A stretch of 64,000 nucleotides of DNA from Aphanothece sacrum FPU1 (GTDB lineage: Bacteria; Cyanobacteriota; Cyanobacteriia; Cyanobacteriales; Microcystaceae): NCBI RefSeq assembly GCF_003864295.1, contig NZ_BDQK01000017.1:124001-188000 (forward strand), in the 5' to 3' direction. The notes under the pieces are model-generated. The model saw only the letters and a program-made list of their open reading frames with translations. It had not been told where the DNA came from and made no database searches. This document shows positions 18,363 through 27,783 of the stretch, piece after piece. The translations under genes and the position numbers were made by a program. Numbering within the stretch: the stretch's first letter is position 1; the number at the start of each line of letters is the position of its first letter.

Positions 18363-18653
18363 TTAGCCAAAGTTGTAATGTTTTCTCACATCACGGCGAA
18401 TATTCCAAGTACAAGACATTCCCGCCGGAAAAGTCACTAAATCTCCTTGACTCATAATAACAGGTTCTCCCTGATTAGGAGTAACAATTACGTCTCCTTC
18501 AAGAAAATAACAGGTTTCTGACTCATCATATGTCCAAGGAAACTGTGACACTTCCTTACTCCATATGGGCCAAGTTTTGACCCCTAATTCTTGCAAACGC
18601 GCTTCACTAGGTTGATGTTCAATTTTAATCATCGTTATTGATTGATTAGTCAT
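18363..18653 (-). CDS. Small cupin-domain protein
   Basis: This 96-residue single cupin has ETCYFLEGDVIVTPNQGEPVIMSQGDLVTFPAGMSCTWNIRRDVRKHYNFG covering both cupin motifs. The first motif lacks the usual pair of histidines, as in the EutQ/DUF861-type subgroup. An internal methionine seven residues in (MIKIEHQPSEARLQELGV) is an equally good start. The substrate is unknown. It stands alone. Confidence 0.8.
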   Translation of the reverse strand: MTNQSITMIKIEHQPSEARLQELGVKTWPIWSKEVSQFPWTYDESETCYFLEGDVIVTPNQGEPVIMSQGDLVTFPAGMSCTWNIRRDVRKHYNFG

Positions 18654-18867
18654 AGTTACAAATTTTTTCTGTTACATAATTAACAAATGAATACTTTAAC
18701 TATAAATTTAAACTTAAAATTTGTAAAGAGACTTAGTACCTTTTCCCTGATCAATTTGACTTCCTTAATATTTGATTAATTAAAAGCATTTTAATCTGAG
18801 AGTTGAAGTAACGTAAATAGAAATTCGACGCATTCTGATTGTTAAGATAACTTAACTTTATATAAAT

Positions 18868-19368
18868 ATGAACAAAATTCCTGGTTTTTGGTTAGGATTA
18901 TGGGGATTAATAATTCCTTTAATTGCTCAACCTGCTTTGAGTGCAGATAAGCTGTATTTTATTTATGGCCCCTTCAATTTTCCTTTGTCTATAGACTCTT
19001 TAGAAATATATGCCAAAGAAGGCAGAATCACCAAAGAATTTGCATTTTATGCCAGTCAATTTGATGAAAAAACATTAATTGGATTGCGTCATACTTTACA
19101 AAAACGTCATACTATTGATGGGGTCAGATTTTCTCGTTTGTTAAGAACTCCCCTCATGGAAGATTTGTTGAAAAGTATGGGAAATATTTTTAGTACCCAT
19201 CCTAATTCTAATGGATTTTATGCCATTCGTGGAGCTTTAATTTCTGCTGCACTTCATCAAGATAAAGAAGGATGGACAGCAATTGATGTTATGAGACATT
19301 TTCCTACTGAATCAATTTCTCTTGATACACAACTAGCTACAGAAATACTCAAAGATAGTAAATTTTAA
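18868..19368 (+). CDS. Exported DUF1400 protein (no hydrolase domain)
   Basis: This 166-residue protein has a signal peptide (PGFWLGLWGLIIPLIAQPALSADK, cleavage after ALSA). The mature part is the DUF1400 domain: LYFIYGPFNFPLSIDSLEIYAKEGRITKEFAFYASQFDEKTL ... RLLRTPLMEDLLKSMGNIFSTHPNSNGFYAIRGALISAA. In most cyanobacterial proteins this domain precedes an alpha/beta hydrolase; here it ends after the domain with a normal stop. It lies 14 bases before the Tat-signalled carotenoid oxygenase and is probably cotranscribed. Confidence 0.8.
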   Translation: MNKIPGFWLGLWGLIIPLIAQPALSADKLYFIYGPFNFPLSIDSLEIYAKEGRITKEFAFYASQFDEKTLIGLRHTLQKRHTIDGVRFSRLLRTPLMEDLLKSMGNIFSTHPNSNGFYAIRGALISAALHQDKEGWTAIDVMRHFPTESISLDTQLATEILKDSKF

Positions 19369-19382
19369 TTAAAGGAACCAAT

Positions 19383-20843
19383 ATGAAACGAAGAGACTTT
19401 TTAATTCAATCCATGCTTTCTAGTCTTGCTACTGTCGCTTTTCATGACTTTCCTGTGCAATCTCAACCTCTTTATCAAACTAAACAATCATATAAAAGTT
19501 GGAAAAGTGATAATAGTTTTTTAACTGGAATTAATGCTCCAGTTTTTCAAGAACTTGATATTAATAATTTAAAAGTATCAGGAACAATTCCCAAAGAATT
19601 ACAGGGAATGTATGTCCGTAATGGCCCAAACCCGATGTTTAAACCTAGTGCTTATAACTATCCCTTAGAAGGGGATGGAATGTTACACGGAATTTATTTT
19701 AATCAAGGAAAAGTTAGTTATAAAAATCGTTGGATTCAAACCAGTGGACTAACCTATGAAATGTTTGAAGGTAAAGAATTATCTGAGTTAAAATTCAAGA
19801 ATTATGCTAATACTAATATTATGGCTCATGGAGGTAAACTTTTAGCCCTATATGAAATTGGTTTACCCTATGAAATAAATAAAGACTTAGAGACAGTTGG
19901 AAAATGGGATTTTAATGGTAAATTAGAACAATCGATGACTGCCCATCCTAAAGTAGATCCTATCACGGGAGAACTACATTTTTATCGTTATTCTTTCTTT
20001 AATACTCCTTACTTACATTATTATATTGCCGATAAACAAGGAAAAATAATTAGAAATTATCCCATAGAAATTTCTCAACCCGTACTCATACATGATATGG
20101 CAATTACTCAAAATTATGCCATATTTTTTCAGTGTCCCTTAGCATTTAATATGCAAAAAGCCAAAGAAAATAATACACCGTTTAATTGGGAACCAGAAGC
20201 AGGAAGTACAATTATTTTAGTAGATCGTCATAATCCTAATAAAAAACCAATTTATATTAAAACAGAGGCATTTTGGGTATGGCATTTTATGAATGCTTAT
20301 GAACAAAATAATCAAGTTATGATTGATTATGTTTACTATCCTAAAATGAAGTTAGAAAGTAATTGGCAAGTGATTTTAGCCAATAAATCAAACTTACAAA
20401 GAATGACTATTGACTTACCAACTCAAAAGATTAGTCAACAACCCTTAGACGATCATTATATAGACTTTCCTGTTATTGATAGTCGTAAATTAGCAAACCC
20501 CTATCGCTTTGGTTATGCACCCCATATCGATACTGAATTATTATCTCAAAAACAACTGCCTAACTATTTTCCTGCTTTAATTCAATATGATGTTGTTAAC
20601 CAAACTCAAAAAATTCATCAATTAAAATCCGGTTCTTATTGTGGAGAACCCGCATTTATTCCTCATCCCAATAAAACATCAGAATTAGATGGCTATATTG
20701 TCACATTAGCGTATAATGAAAATACTAACACCAGCGATTTATTAATTATAGATCCCGCTAATTTTGAACAAGAACCTATAGCCACTGTTCATTTACCTGT
20801 TCGTGTTCCTAGTGGTTTTCATGGTAACTGGATACCTAGTTAA
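19383..20843 (+). CDS. Carotenoid oxygenase (apocarotenoid cleavage family), Tat-exported
   Basis: This 486-residue protein of the RPE65/carotenoid cleavage dioxygenase family splits a carotenoid or apocarotenoid double bond with a non-haem iron. Four iron-binding histidines are recognisable: TAHPKVDP, LIHDMAI, VWHFMNAYE and the C-terminal GFHGNW. KRRDFLIQSMLSSLATVAFH at the N-terminus is a Tat-type signal, so it probably acts outside the cytoplasm. GMYVRNGPNPMF and EGDGMLHGIYF are family motifs. AAAGGAACC lies before the ATG. The substrate is not decidable from sequence; Synechocystis Diox1/ACO is the nearest type. Confidence 0.88.
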   Translation: MKRRDFLIQSMLSSLATVAFHDFPVQSQPLYQTKQSYKSWKSDNSFLTGINAPVFQELDINNLKVSGTIPKELQGMYVRNGPNPMFKPSAYNYPLEGDGMLHGIYFNQGKVSYKNRWIQTSGLTYEMFEGKELSELKFKNYANTNIMAHGGKLLALYEIGLPYEINKDLETVGKWDFNGKLEQSMTAHPKVDPITGELHFYRYSFFNTPYLHYYIADKQGKIIRNYPIEISQPVLIHDMAITQNYAIFFQCPLAFNMQKAKENNTPFNWEPEAGSTIILVDRHNPNKKPIYIKTEAFWVWHFMNAYEQNNQVMIDYVYYPKMKLESNWQVILANKSNLQRMTIDLPTQKISQQPLDDHYIDFPVIDSRKLANPYRFGYAPHIDTELLSQKQLPNYFPALIQYDVVNQTQKIHQLKSGSYCGEPAFIPHPNKTSELDGYIVTLAYNENTNTSDLLIIDPANFEQEPIATVHLPVRVPSGFHGNWIPS

Positions 20844-20879
20844 GGAATGTGCAAAAAAATCATGTACCCGCTTAGGAAT

Positions 20880-21105
20880 AATTCCCCCCTTTTTAAGGCA
20901 GGGCTGATTCATTTTCCCTCGTACTGACACCTTAAAAGGTGCAGCTACAAGGGCAAAGCCCGCCTGCGCGGGCTGAATTATTTATTAATATTTAATATTA
21001 GATGAAAAAGCCTGCGAAGGCAGGCTTCGTGCGTATAGCCCCAGCCTTTAGGCTGAGGGAATTTAAAACAATGAAACAGCCCTGCCCTTTTTAAGGGGGG
21101 TTAGG
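20880..21105. repeat. Composite palindromic repeat region
   Basis: The gap between the carotenoid oxygenase and the convergent amidotransferase gene is filled by an inverted structure. CCTTTTTAAGGCAGGGCTG near 20889-20907 pairs with CAGCCCTGCCCTTTTTAAGG near 21078-21097. Inside are ACACCTTAAAAGGTG, GCCCGCCTGCGCGGGC, GCCTGCGAAGGCAGGC and CAGCCTTTAGGCTG stems with the same TTCGTGCGTATAGC/ACAAGGGCAAAGCCC arms as the ~190-bp element family. Here the same internal hairpins have different outer ends. Confidence 0.7.
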
Positions 21106-21155
21106 GGGGATCAATTGGTATCTTATTTAACTGCAAGTCCCTAATCAGTAGAAAA

Positions 21156-21869
21156 TTATTTTAATTGGTAAATATTTTGCAAAAATGCTGTAACTAAAGG
21201 ATGGGGTTTTGTATCAGTTGATCCCACTTGAGGAACAAATAGGGTTCCCACAAAAAAAGGATGATCTGGTAGTTCGATAACTCTAACTTCTCCTTTGCTA
21301 TCCCCACCAGTGACTCTTAATTCACTGCTTTTAATTAGAGGAATATAATCAGGATTTAAAGCAAAATTACAATAGTATTGTTCAACAGCAGTAAGAGATT
21401 TATAAATGTTAGCAACTTTTGATTCTGGAGTAAATTTTAACTTCATTGCCTGTCCCACTAAAGAACAATCAAGTTGTGAAATAAACAAATTTGAAGCATA
21501 GGGATCATATTCAGCGTGTTGGGCATCCTGAAATCCTAAAACGTTACGGGCATATTCAATAATTATATGTTGAAAACCACCACAAGTTCCCAAACAAGGA
21601 AGATGATTTTCACGGGCATAACGAATTACCCAAAGAGTCTTATTAAGATTTTTATAGGGACTACCAGGGGCAATCCAAACTCCATGATAAGTATCAAAAA
21701 TTTTTTCTTTTATTATTTCAGTTGAAACCCAGACGCTTTCAACATTAATTCCTAATTGTTTGGCTGAGTGACTAATCGCATTATCAGTAGCAATATGCGG
21801 TTTAAAAGCGGGGTTATATTCCCCAATTAAAGCAACTTTTATCGTTTTATCCAAAATTATATTATTCAT
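21156..21869 (-). CDS. CTP-synthase-C-terminus-related amidotransferase-like protein
   Basis: This 237-residue protein has a class I glutamine amidotransferase fold: KVALIGEYNPAFKPHIATDNAI, GVWIAPGSPYKNLNKTLWVIRYARENHLPCLGTCGGFQHIIIEYARNVLG, and HPFFVGTLFVPQVGSTDTKPHPLVTAF. The nucleophile cysteine is present (GTCGGFQ), but the FHPE segment that holds the catalytic His and Glu in CTP synthase reads FVPQ. The family is known as CTP synthase C-terminal region-related proteins. No synthase domain is attached. Glutaminase activity is doubtful. Confidence 0.8.
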   Translation of the reverse strand: MNNIILDKTIKVALIGEYNPAFKPHIATDNAISHSAKQLGINVESVWVSTEIIKEKIFDTYHGVWIAPGSPYKNLNKTLWVIRYARENHLPCLGTCGGFQHIIIEYARNVLGFQDAQHAEYDPYASNLFISQLDCSLVGQAMKLKFTPESKVANIYKSLTAVEQYYCNFALNPDYIPLIKSSELRVTGGDSKGEVRVIELPDHPFFVGTLFVPQVGSTDTKPHPLVTAFLQNIYQLK

Positions 21870-21962
21870 GATTTTTTATTTATAATAAAGTATTGATGAA
21901 TTATATTATAACATTTATGATATAATTAGCTTTAATCTTTATCTGTGATTAAATTACTAACA

Positions 21963-24023
21963 ATGTTCTCTAAATTTTCTTATCCCAACACTCCTCAACA
22001 AGATATCATTGATAATTATCATGGTAGAGAAATTAAAGATCCTTATCGTTGGTTAGAAAACCCGGACTCAAAAGAAAGTCAAGCTTGGATAGAAGCACAA
22101 AATCAAATTACTTTTGATTATTTATCCCAAATTCCAGCTAGAGACACCATTAAACAGCGTTTAACTAAACTCTGGGATTATGAAAAATATGGTATCCCCT
22201 TTAAAGAAGGCGATCGCTATTTTTATTTTAAGAATAATGGCTTACAAAATCAAAATGTACTCTATACTTTAAAAAATCTTGATGATGAACCCAAAATTTT
22301 ATTAGATCCCAATACTTTATCAGAAGATGGGACAGTAGCTTTATCAGGATTATCTATCTCTAAAAATGCCCAATATTTAGCCTATGGGTTATCAGTAGCG
22401 GGATCAGATTGGGTAGAATGGAAAGTCAAAGAAATAGAAACGGGAAAAGATCTATCTGATCAGTTAAAATGGATTAAATTCTCTGGTGCATCTTGGATAC
22501 ATGATCATCAAGGATTTTTCTATAGTCGTTATAATGAACCCAAGGAAAAAACAAAATTAGAAGAAATTAATTATTATCAAAAATTATATTATCATCGTTT
22601 AGGAACCCCTCAATCTGAAGATATTTTAATTTATCATCGTCCTGATGAAAAAGAATGGGGATTTAGTGGTAGAGTTACGGAAGATGGACAATATTTAATT
22701 ATTAGTATTGGGAAAGGAACAGATCCCAAAAATCTTATCTTTTATAAAGATTTAACAGTTCAAAACTCTCAAGTAATTGAATTAATTAACGAATTTGAAG
22801 CTAACTATAGTTTCATTGATCATGATGGTTCAATCTTTTGGTTTAGAACGGATTTAAACGCCCCAAAAGGTAAAGTGATAGGGATAGATATTAATGATCG
22901 TCAAAAAGAAAATTGGCTAAAAATTATTCCTGAAACGGAAGAAACTCTAGAAGGGGTTGGAATCTTAAATAATCAATTTATTTGTGATTATCTTAAAGAT
23001 GCTTATTCTTCTATTAAAATATTTGATTTACAAGGTGATTTTATTCGAGAAGTAACTTTACCTGGAATTGGATCAGCAGGAGGTTTTAACGGCAAAAGAT
23101 ACGAGACTGAAACCTTTTATAGTTATACCAGTTTTACTACCCCTTCAACCATTTATCATTACGATATGATAACAGGAGAAAGTAAACTTTTCCGTCAACC
23201 TAATGTAGACTTTAATCCTGATGAGTTTGAAGTGAAACAAGTTTTTTATACAAGTAAAGACGGAACAAAAATTCCGATGTTTATTACTCATAAAAAGTGT
23301 TTAAAATTAGAGGGAAATAACCCAACTTATCTTTATGGATATGGTGGATTTAATGTGTCTTTAACTCCCAATTTTTCCCTAAGTAATCTAGTTTGGATGG
23401 AAATGGGGGGAGTTTATGCAGTTCCTAATTTACGAGGTGGTGGAGAATATGGAGAAGCATGGCATCAAGCAGGAATGAAAAGTCAGAAACAAAATGTCTT
23501 TGATGACTTTATTTGTGCCGCAGAATGGTTAATTAAAAATAACTATACATCCCCTAAAAAATTAGCCATTGGAGGGGGAAGTAATGGAGGTTTATTAGTG
23601 GGGGCTTGTATGACACAACGCCCCGATTTATTAGGGGCTGCGTTACCCTCTGTTGGAGTTTTAGATATGCTACGTTTTCATCAATTTACAATAGGTTGGG
23701 CTTGGTGTGCAGAGTATGGAAGTTCCGAAAATGAGGAAGATTTTGACACACTTTATGCTTATTCTCCCCTGCATAATTTGAAGCCAGAAACGTCTTATCC
23801 TGCTACAATGATTACAACCGCAGATCATGATGATCGAGTCGTTCCTGCCCATAGTTTCAAGTTTGCTGCGGCGTTACAAAATGCCCATGTAGGTGAGAAT
23901 CCTGTGTTAATTCGTATCGAAACAAAAGCAGGTCATGGGGCAGGAAAACCTACCACAAAAATTATCGAAGAAATTGCAGATAAGTGGGCATTTTTAGTAG
24001 ATAATTTGCAGATAAATTGTTAA
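21963..24023 (+). CDS. Prolyl oligopeptidase family serine peptidase (S9A)
   Basis: The protein has 686 residues from the ATG at 21963; an in-frame GTG six codons upstream is less likely. It hydrolyses peptides after proline. The N-terminal FSYPNTPQQDIIDNYHGREIKDPYRWLENPDS and a long beta-propeller region precede the hydrolase domain. The catalytic triad is visible: Ser in GGGSNGGLL, Asp in TTADHDDRVVPAHS, and His in TKAGHGAGKP. Without a signal peptide it should be cytoplasmic. It is transcribed away from the amidotransferase-like gene, 93 bases off. Confidence 0.93.
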   Translation: MFSKFSYPNTPQQDIIDNYHGREIKDPYRWLENPDSKESQAWIEAQNQITFDYLSQIPARDTIKQRLTKLWDYEKYGIPFKEGDRYFYFKNNGLQNQNVLYTLKNLDDEPKILLDPNTLSEDGTVALSGLSISKNAQYLAYGLSVAGSDWVEWKVKEIETGKDLSDQLKWIKFSGASWIHDHQGFFYSRYNEPKEKTKLEEINYYQKLYYHRLGTPQSEDILIYHRPDEKEWGFSGRVTEDGQYLIISIGKGTDPKNLIFYKDLTVQNSQVIELINEFEANYSFIDHDGSIFWFRTDLNAPKGKVIGIDINDRQKENWLKIIPETEETLEGVGILNNQFICDYLKDAYSSIKIFDLQGDFIREVTLPGIGSAGGFNGKRYETETFYSYTSFTTPSTIYHYDMITGESKLFRQPNVDFNPDEFEVKQVFYTSKDGTKIPMFITHKKCLKLEGNNPTYLYGYGGFNVSLTPNFSLSNLVWMEMGGVYAVPNLRGGGEYGEAWHQAGMKSQKQNVFDDFICAAEWLIKNNYTSPKKLAIGGGSNGGLLVGACMTQRPDLLGAALPSVGVLDMLRFHQFTIGWAWCAEYGSSENEEDFDTLYAYSPLHNLKPETSYPATMITTADHDDRVVPAHSFKFAAALQNAHVGENPVLIRIETKAGHGAGKPTTKIIEEIADKWAFLVDNLQINC

Positions 24024-24049
24024 TTTAAACGTTTAAAATAAGGGTTTAA

Positions 24050-24178
24050 TATTCAAAAGCCTTCAGCCTAAAGGCTGAGGCTATACAAACAAAGCCTACC
24101 AAAGTAGGCTTTTAATCTCTCAGCCCGCGAAGGCGGGCTTTGTTTTTGTAGCTGCACCTTTCAAGGTGTCCACATCTG
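24050..24178. repeat. Partial palindromic element
   Basis: Stems TTCAGCCTAAAGGCTGA, AGCCTACCAAAGTAGGCT, GCCCGCGAAGGCGGGC and CACCTTTCAAGGTG follow each other with TATACAAACAAAG and TTTGTTTTTGTAGC arms, as in the other repeats. It fills most of the gap 24024-24247, after the peptidase gene. Confidence 0.65.
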
Positions 24179-24247
24179 ATAATAACTAAAAAAATGTTAT
24201 TTTAATATAATAGAAATAGATCACCGAATTATCCCCCAATTAAACAA

Positions 24248-24931
24248 ATGGTACAACAGATAATTCCCCAAACTAATCCCGATATTATCTATCCTGACAG
24301 TGACGGTCAACCCATGGCAGATAATACCCAACAATTTCGTATAATTGTCACAATTAAAGAGAATTTAGAGTTATTATTTGCTGATAACCCAGATGTTTTT
24401 ATTGCTGGAGATTTGTTATGGTATCCCATTCAAGGCAATAATAAATTACGTCGTGCGCCCGATGTTATGGTAGCATTTGGTCGTCCTAAAGGTGACAGAG
24501 GTTCTTATAAACAATGGGAAGAAAATCAAATTGCGCCGCAGGTTGTGTTTGAAATTCTTTCTCCTGGTAATACTTTAAAGGAAATGGGACAAAAATTAGA
24601 GTTTTATGACCGTTATGGGGTAGAAGAATATTATATTTATGATCCTGATAAAGTGGATTTGAGTGGTTGGATAAGACAAGAAAATCGCCTCAGTGTTATT
24701 GAGACAATGGAAGGATGGATAAGTCCGCGTTTAAGTATTCGCTTTGAGATTAATCAGGGCAATTTACAGATATTTAGCCCAACAGGACAAATGTTTTTAA
24801 CTTATGTGGAATTAGGAAAATTGAAACAAGCAGCAGAACAACGGGCCGAACAGGAATATCAACGCGCTGAACAAGCAGAGGCAAGAGTTAAAGAATTAGA
24901 GGAAAAATTACGAGAATTAGGTCAATTATAA
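24248..24931 (+). CDS. Uma2 family (DUF820) putative endonuclease
   Basis: This 227-residue protein is from the same nuclease-fold family as 3099-3800 but another subgroup: IYPDSDGQPMADNTQQFRIIVTIKENLELLF, then APDVMVAFGRPKGDRGSYKQWEE, VVFEILSPGNTLKEMGQKLEFYDRYGVEEYYIYDPD. The catalytic D...E-x-x set of the PD-(D/E)XK fold is plausible in PDVMVAF and FEILS. A coiled-coil tail rich in Ala, Glu and Arg (QAAEQRAEQEYQRAEQAEARVKELEEKL) ends it. The role is unknown. Confidence 0.85.
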   Translation: MVQQIIPQTNPDIIYPDSDGQPMADNTQQFRIIVTIKENLELLFADNPDVFIAGDLLWYPIQGNNKLRRAPDVMVAFGRPKGDRGSYKQWEENQIAPQVVFEILSPGNTLKEMGQKLEFYDRYGVEEYYIYDPDKVDLSGWIRQENRLSVIETMEGWISPRLSIRFEINQGNLQIFSPTGQMFLTYVELGKLKQAAEQRAEQEYQRAEQAEARVKELEEKLRELGQL

Positions 24932-25088
24932 GGCTGTAAAATAGGATTAAGATAGCAACAACCAAGGCGGTTAAGACATAAAATGGAGGAAACCCCTACC
25001 ATTAAAGGAAAATAAAAAAGCTGATGGCTGATGGCTGACTGCTATACTTATTACAATATGTAAAGGAATCTCAGAAAAGGAACAGAGA

Positions 25089-26561
25089 ATGCGAGTTGCG
25101 ATTGTTGGTGCAGGGTTAGCCGGAATGGCTACCGCGATAGACTTAGTGGATGCAGGTTGCGAAGTCGAAATCTTTGAATCTCGCCCCTTTATTGGCGGAA
25201 AAGTCGGTAGTTGGGTAGATAATGACGGTAATCATATTGAAATGGGGTTGCACGTCTTTTTTGGTTGCTATTACAATCTATTTGAGTTAATGACAAAAGT
25301 AGGTGCAATTGATAATTTACGTCTCAAACAACATACCCACACCTTTATTAACCAAGGAGGAAAAATCGGAGAATTAGACTTTCGCTTTCTGACTGGGGCC
25401 CCATTTAACGGGTTAAAAGCCTTTTTTACTACCTCTCAACTGTCTACCGTCGATAAACTCGCTAATTCTTTGGCCTTGGGTATTAGTCCCATTGTTCGGG
25501 GTTTAATTGATTTTGAGGGGGCCATGAAAACCATCCGAGAACTTGATTCTATCAGTTTTGCTGATTGGTTTCGTAATCATGGAGGTAACAACGGAAGTCT
25601 TAAACGGATGTGGAACCCCATCGCTTATGCCTTGGGATTTATTGATACAGAAAATATTTCCGCCCGTTGTATGTTGACAATTTTCCTCTTTTTTGCTACT
25701 AAAACTGAAGCTTCAGTATTACGGATGTTAGAAGGTTCTCCTCACGAATATTTACATAAACCTATTATTAATTATCTTGAAAATAGAGGGGTAAAAATTC
25801 ATACTCGGCGGCAAGTTAGAGACATTTTATTTGAAGAAAAAGACCATCAAATTAATGTAACAGGCATGATTATTGCTCAAGGAGAAACAGAAGAAAACGT
25901 TACGGCTGATGCTTATGTTTGTGCTTGTGATGTGCCAGGAATTCAACGATTAATCCCTGAAAAATGGCGACAATATTCTCTGTTTGATAATATTTATAAA
26001 CTGGAAGCGGTTCCCGTTGCTACTGTACAATTAAGATTTGATGGTTGGGTCACAGAATTAAATAATCCTCAACAACGAAAACAATTAGAAAAAGCCGCCG
26101 GAATTGATAATTTATTGTATACATCCGATGCGGATTTTTCTTGCTTTTCTGATTTAGCATTAAGTAGTCCTGCCGATTATTATAGACAAGGAGAAGGCTC
26201 ATTATTACAATTAGTTTTGACTCCTGGTGATCCTTTTATTAAACAAAGTAATGAAGCGATCGCCCATCATGTTTTAAACCAAGTTCATGAACTTTTCCCC
26301 TCATCACGGGAATTAAATATGACTTGGTATAATGTGGTAAAATTAGCTCAATCTCTCTATAGAGAAGCCCCAGGTATGGACGTTTACCGTCCCTCCCAAG
26401 ACACACCTATCCCGAATTTCTTCTTAGCTGGAAGTTACACCCAACAGGATTATATTGATAGTATGGAAGGAGCAACCATTTCAGGAAAAAAAGCAGCTAA
26501 AGTTATTTTAGAGAAAGCAGAACAACTGAAAGGAAACCCCGAAACTTCAACAATTCGTTAA
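25089..26561 (+). CDS. zds: 9,9'-di-cis-zeta-carotene desaturase
   Basis: This 490-residue FAD enzyme of plant/cyanobacterial carotenoid synthesis (also crtQ) converts di-cis-zeta-carotene to prolycopene on membranes, using plastoquinone. The dinucleotide-binding motif [40 protein letters not shown] is at the N-terminus and [27 protein letters not shown] at the C-terminus is the carotenoid-desaturase signature. AAAAGGAACAGAGA gives a ribosome site. Upstream is a simple GCTGATGGCTGATGGCTGAC repeat (25019-25039). The SRPBCC gene follows 57 bases on. Confidence 0.95.
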   Translation: MRVAIVGAGLAGMATAIDLVDAGCEVEIFESRPFIGGKVGSWVDNDGNHIEMGLHVFFGCYYNLFELMTKVGAIDNLRLKQHTHTFINQGGKIGELDFRFLTGAPFNGLKAFFTTSQLSTVDKLANSLALGISPIVRGLIDFEGAMKTIRELDSISFADWFRNHGGNNGSLKRMWNPIAYALGFIDTENISARCMLTIFLFFATKTEASVLRMLEGSPHEYLHKPIINYLENRGVKIHTRRQVRDILFEEKDHQINVTGMIIAQGETEENVTADAYVCACDVPGIQRLIPEKWRQYSLFDNIYKLEAVPVATVQLRFDGWVTELNNPQQRKQLEKAAGIDNLLYTSDADFSCFSDLALSSPADYYRQGEGSLLQLVLTPGDPFIKQSNEAIAHHVLNQVHELFPSSRELNMTWYNVVKLAQSLYREAPGMDVYRPSQDTPIPNFFLAGSYTQQDYIDSMEGATISGKKAAKVILEKAEQLKGNPETSTIR

Positions 26562-26572
26562 AATAGTTAAGA

Positions 26573-26594
26573 TGGTGGGCATAGCCCACCCTAC
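26573..26594. repeat. Palindromic GTGGGCATAGCCCACC repeat
   Basis: A GGTGGGC ATA GCCCACC hairpin lies between the zeta-carotene desaturase and SRPBCC genes. It belongs to the family seen at 13474, 42594 and 50532, but with a different loop. In the transcript it could stabilise the upstream gene's end. Confidence 0.65.
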
Positions 26595-26618
26595 TTTCAA
26601 TAATAACTCAATTATAAT

Positions 26619-27062
26619 ATGTCAAACTGGTTAGAACATAGCGTACAAATTGAAGTCAATGTCCCCATAGATTTAGTCTGGAATCTGTGGTCAGACCTTG
26701 AACAAATGCCTCGTTGGATGAAGTGGATTGATTCAGTTAAGATATTAGAAGAAAATCCCGAATTATCTCGTTGGAAACTAGCTAGTAGTGGCTTTGAATT
26801 TACTTGGTTATCTAAAATATTAAAAATTGTTCCTCATCAAATTATTCAATGGGAATCAGTGGATGGATTGCCCAATCGAGGAGCAATTCGCTTTTATGAT
26901 CGTCAAAATAGTAGTATTGTGCGTCTAACTGTGGCTTATGATATTCCAGGGTGGATAGGAAAAATTATGGATAATCTATTTTTGGGCAAAATTGTAGAGT
27001 CTACAATTATGGCAGATTTAGAAAGATTTCGGGAGTATGCGATCAAAGCTCAATCTAAGTAA
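26619..27062 (+). CDS. SRPBCC (START-like) family protein next to zds
   Basis: This 147-residue protein of the cyclase/dehydrase (polyketide cyclase/START) fold binds a hydrophobic ligand in a helix-grip cavity. It begins SVQIEVNVPIDLVWNLWSDLEQMPRWMKWIDSVKILEE, the classic pattern. A homologue also follows the desaturase gene in Synechocystis (slr0940-slr0941), so conservation of order suggests a link to carotenoids. The ligand is unknown. Confidence 0.88.
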   Translation: MSNWLEHSVQIEVNVPIDLVWNLWSDLEQMPRWMKWIDSVKILEENPELSRWKLASSGFEFTWLSKILKIVPHQIIQWESVDGLPNRGAIRFYDRQNSSIVRLTVAYDIPGWIGKIMDNLFLGKIVESTIMADLERFREYAIKAQSK

Positions 27063-27075
27063 AAATGCAAATAAC

Positions 27076-27145
27076 TGACACCTGTCAAAGGTGCAGCTAA
27101 TAAAACAAAGCCCGCGTAAGCGGGCTGATTTATTGGTTAATATTA
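27076..27145. repeat. Partial palindromic element
   Basis: CACCTGTCAAAGGTG and GCCCGCGTAAGCGGGC stems are joined by CAGCTAATAAAACAAA. This is half of the palindromic element family, in the 259-base gap before the DUF2949 gene. The rest of that gap (27146-27321) shows nothing I can name. Confidence 0.6.
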
Positions 27146-27321
27146 GTTAATATTAAAGGTTATGACACCATATACATAATTTGCCTGGGGAAAACACGGA
27201 GATAGCAAATTTGAGCATTCATAAACTGGTGTTTGTGCGGGTGTATGAAAGCAAACAATTATCTACAATCAAGGCTAGTAAATATTCTTACACCATACAC
27301 CCAAAGGCATGAGGAAAAACA

Positions 27322-27522
27322 ATGAATGCTCAATCTCAACCCCAACTAATCGAGTTTTTACGTAATCAATTAGCAATTCCTACTGATTCTTTAAAAATGG
27401 CAGTACGGTATACGGAATCTTCTGTTGGTTCCCTGCCTATGGTACTTTGGCAATATGGATTTATAGATATCAATCAGTTAGAAGAAGTTTTTAATTGGTT
27501 AGAATCCCCAAATAGAAGTTAG
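27322..27522 (+). CDS. DUF2949 protein
   Basis: This small 66-residue cyanobacterial protein reads LIEFLRNQLAIPTDSLKMAVRYTESSVGSLPMVLWQYGFIDINQLEEVFNWLE, matching the DUF2949 family (short, helical, found mainly in cyanobacteria). GAGGAAAAACA gives a ribosome site before the ATG. It ends 140 bases before a strong hairpin. The function is not established. Confidence 0.82.
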   Translation: MNAQSQPQLIEFLRNQLAIPTDSLKMAVRYTESSVGSLPMVLWQYGFIDINQLEEVFNWLESPNRS

Positions 27523-27661
27523 GGAACAATAAAAGGGCGTTGCCGCCGCACTTGCAAACCTGAGTTCGACATAAGGCGAACATCTGAAACCTATATCCAG
27601 GAATACTTACAAGCCAAATAGTCCGAGTTGACTATTGTCAATTAGTCTCAGTTAATGATAT

Positions 27662-27687
27662 AAAGCCCGCGATCGCGGGCTTTATTG
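27662..27687 (+). terminator. Probable rho-independent terminator
   Basis: AAAGCCCGCGATCGCGGGCTTT is a perfect palindrome with GC core that includes a HIP1 octamer, followed by ATT. It would end the DUF2949 transcript or a small RNA from 27525 on. Being symmetric, it could also work for the opposite strand. Confidence 0.65.
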
Positions 27688-27783
27688 ATATGAAATCCTG
27701 TTGAATACCATACGTTAAGATAAGGTGAGCAGGGGAGGCAGAGGAAGCAGGGGGAGATGGATTTATCACAGGAATTATAATTG

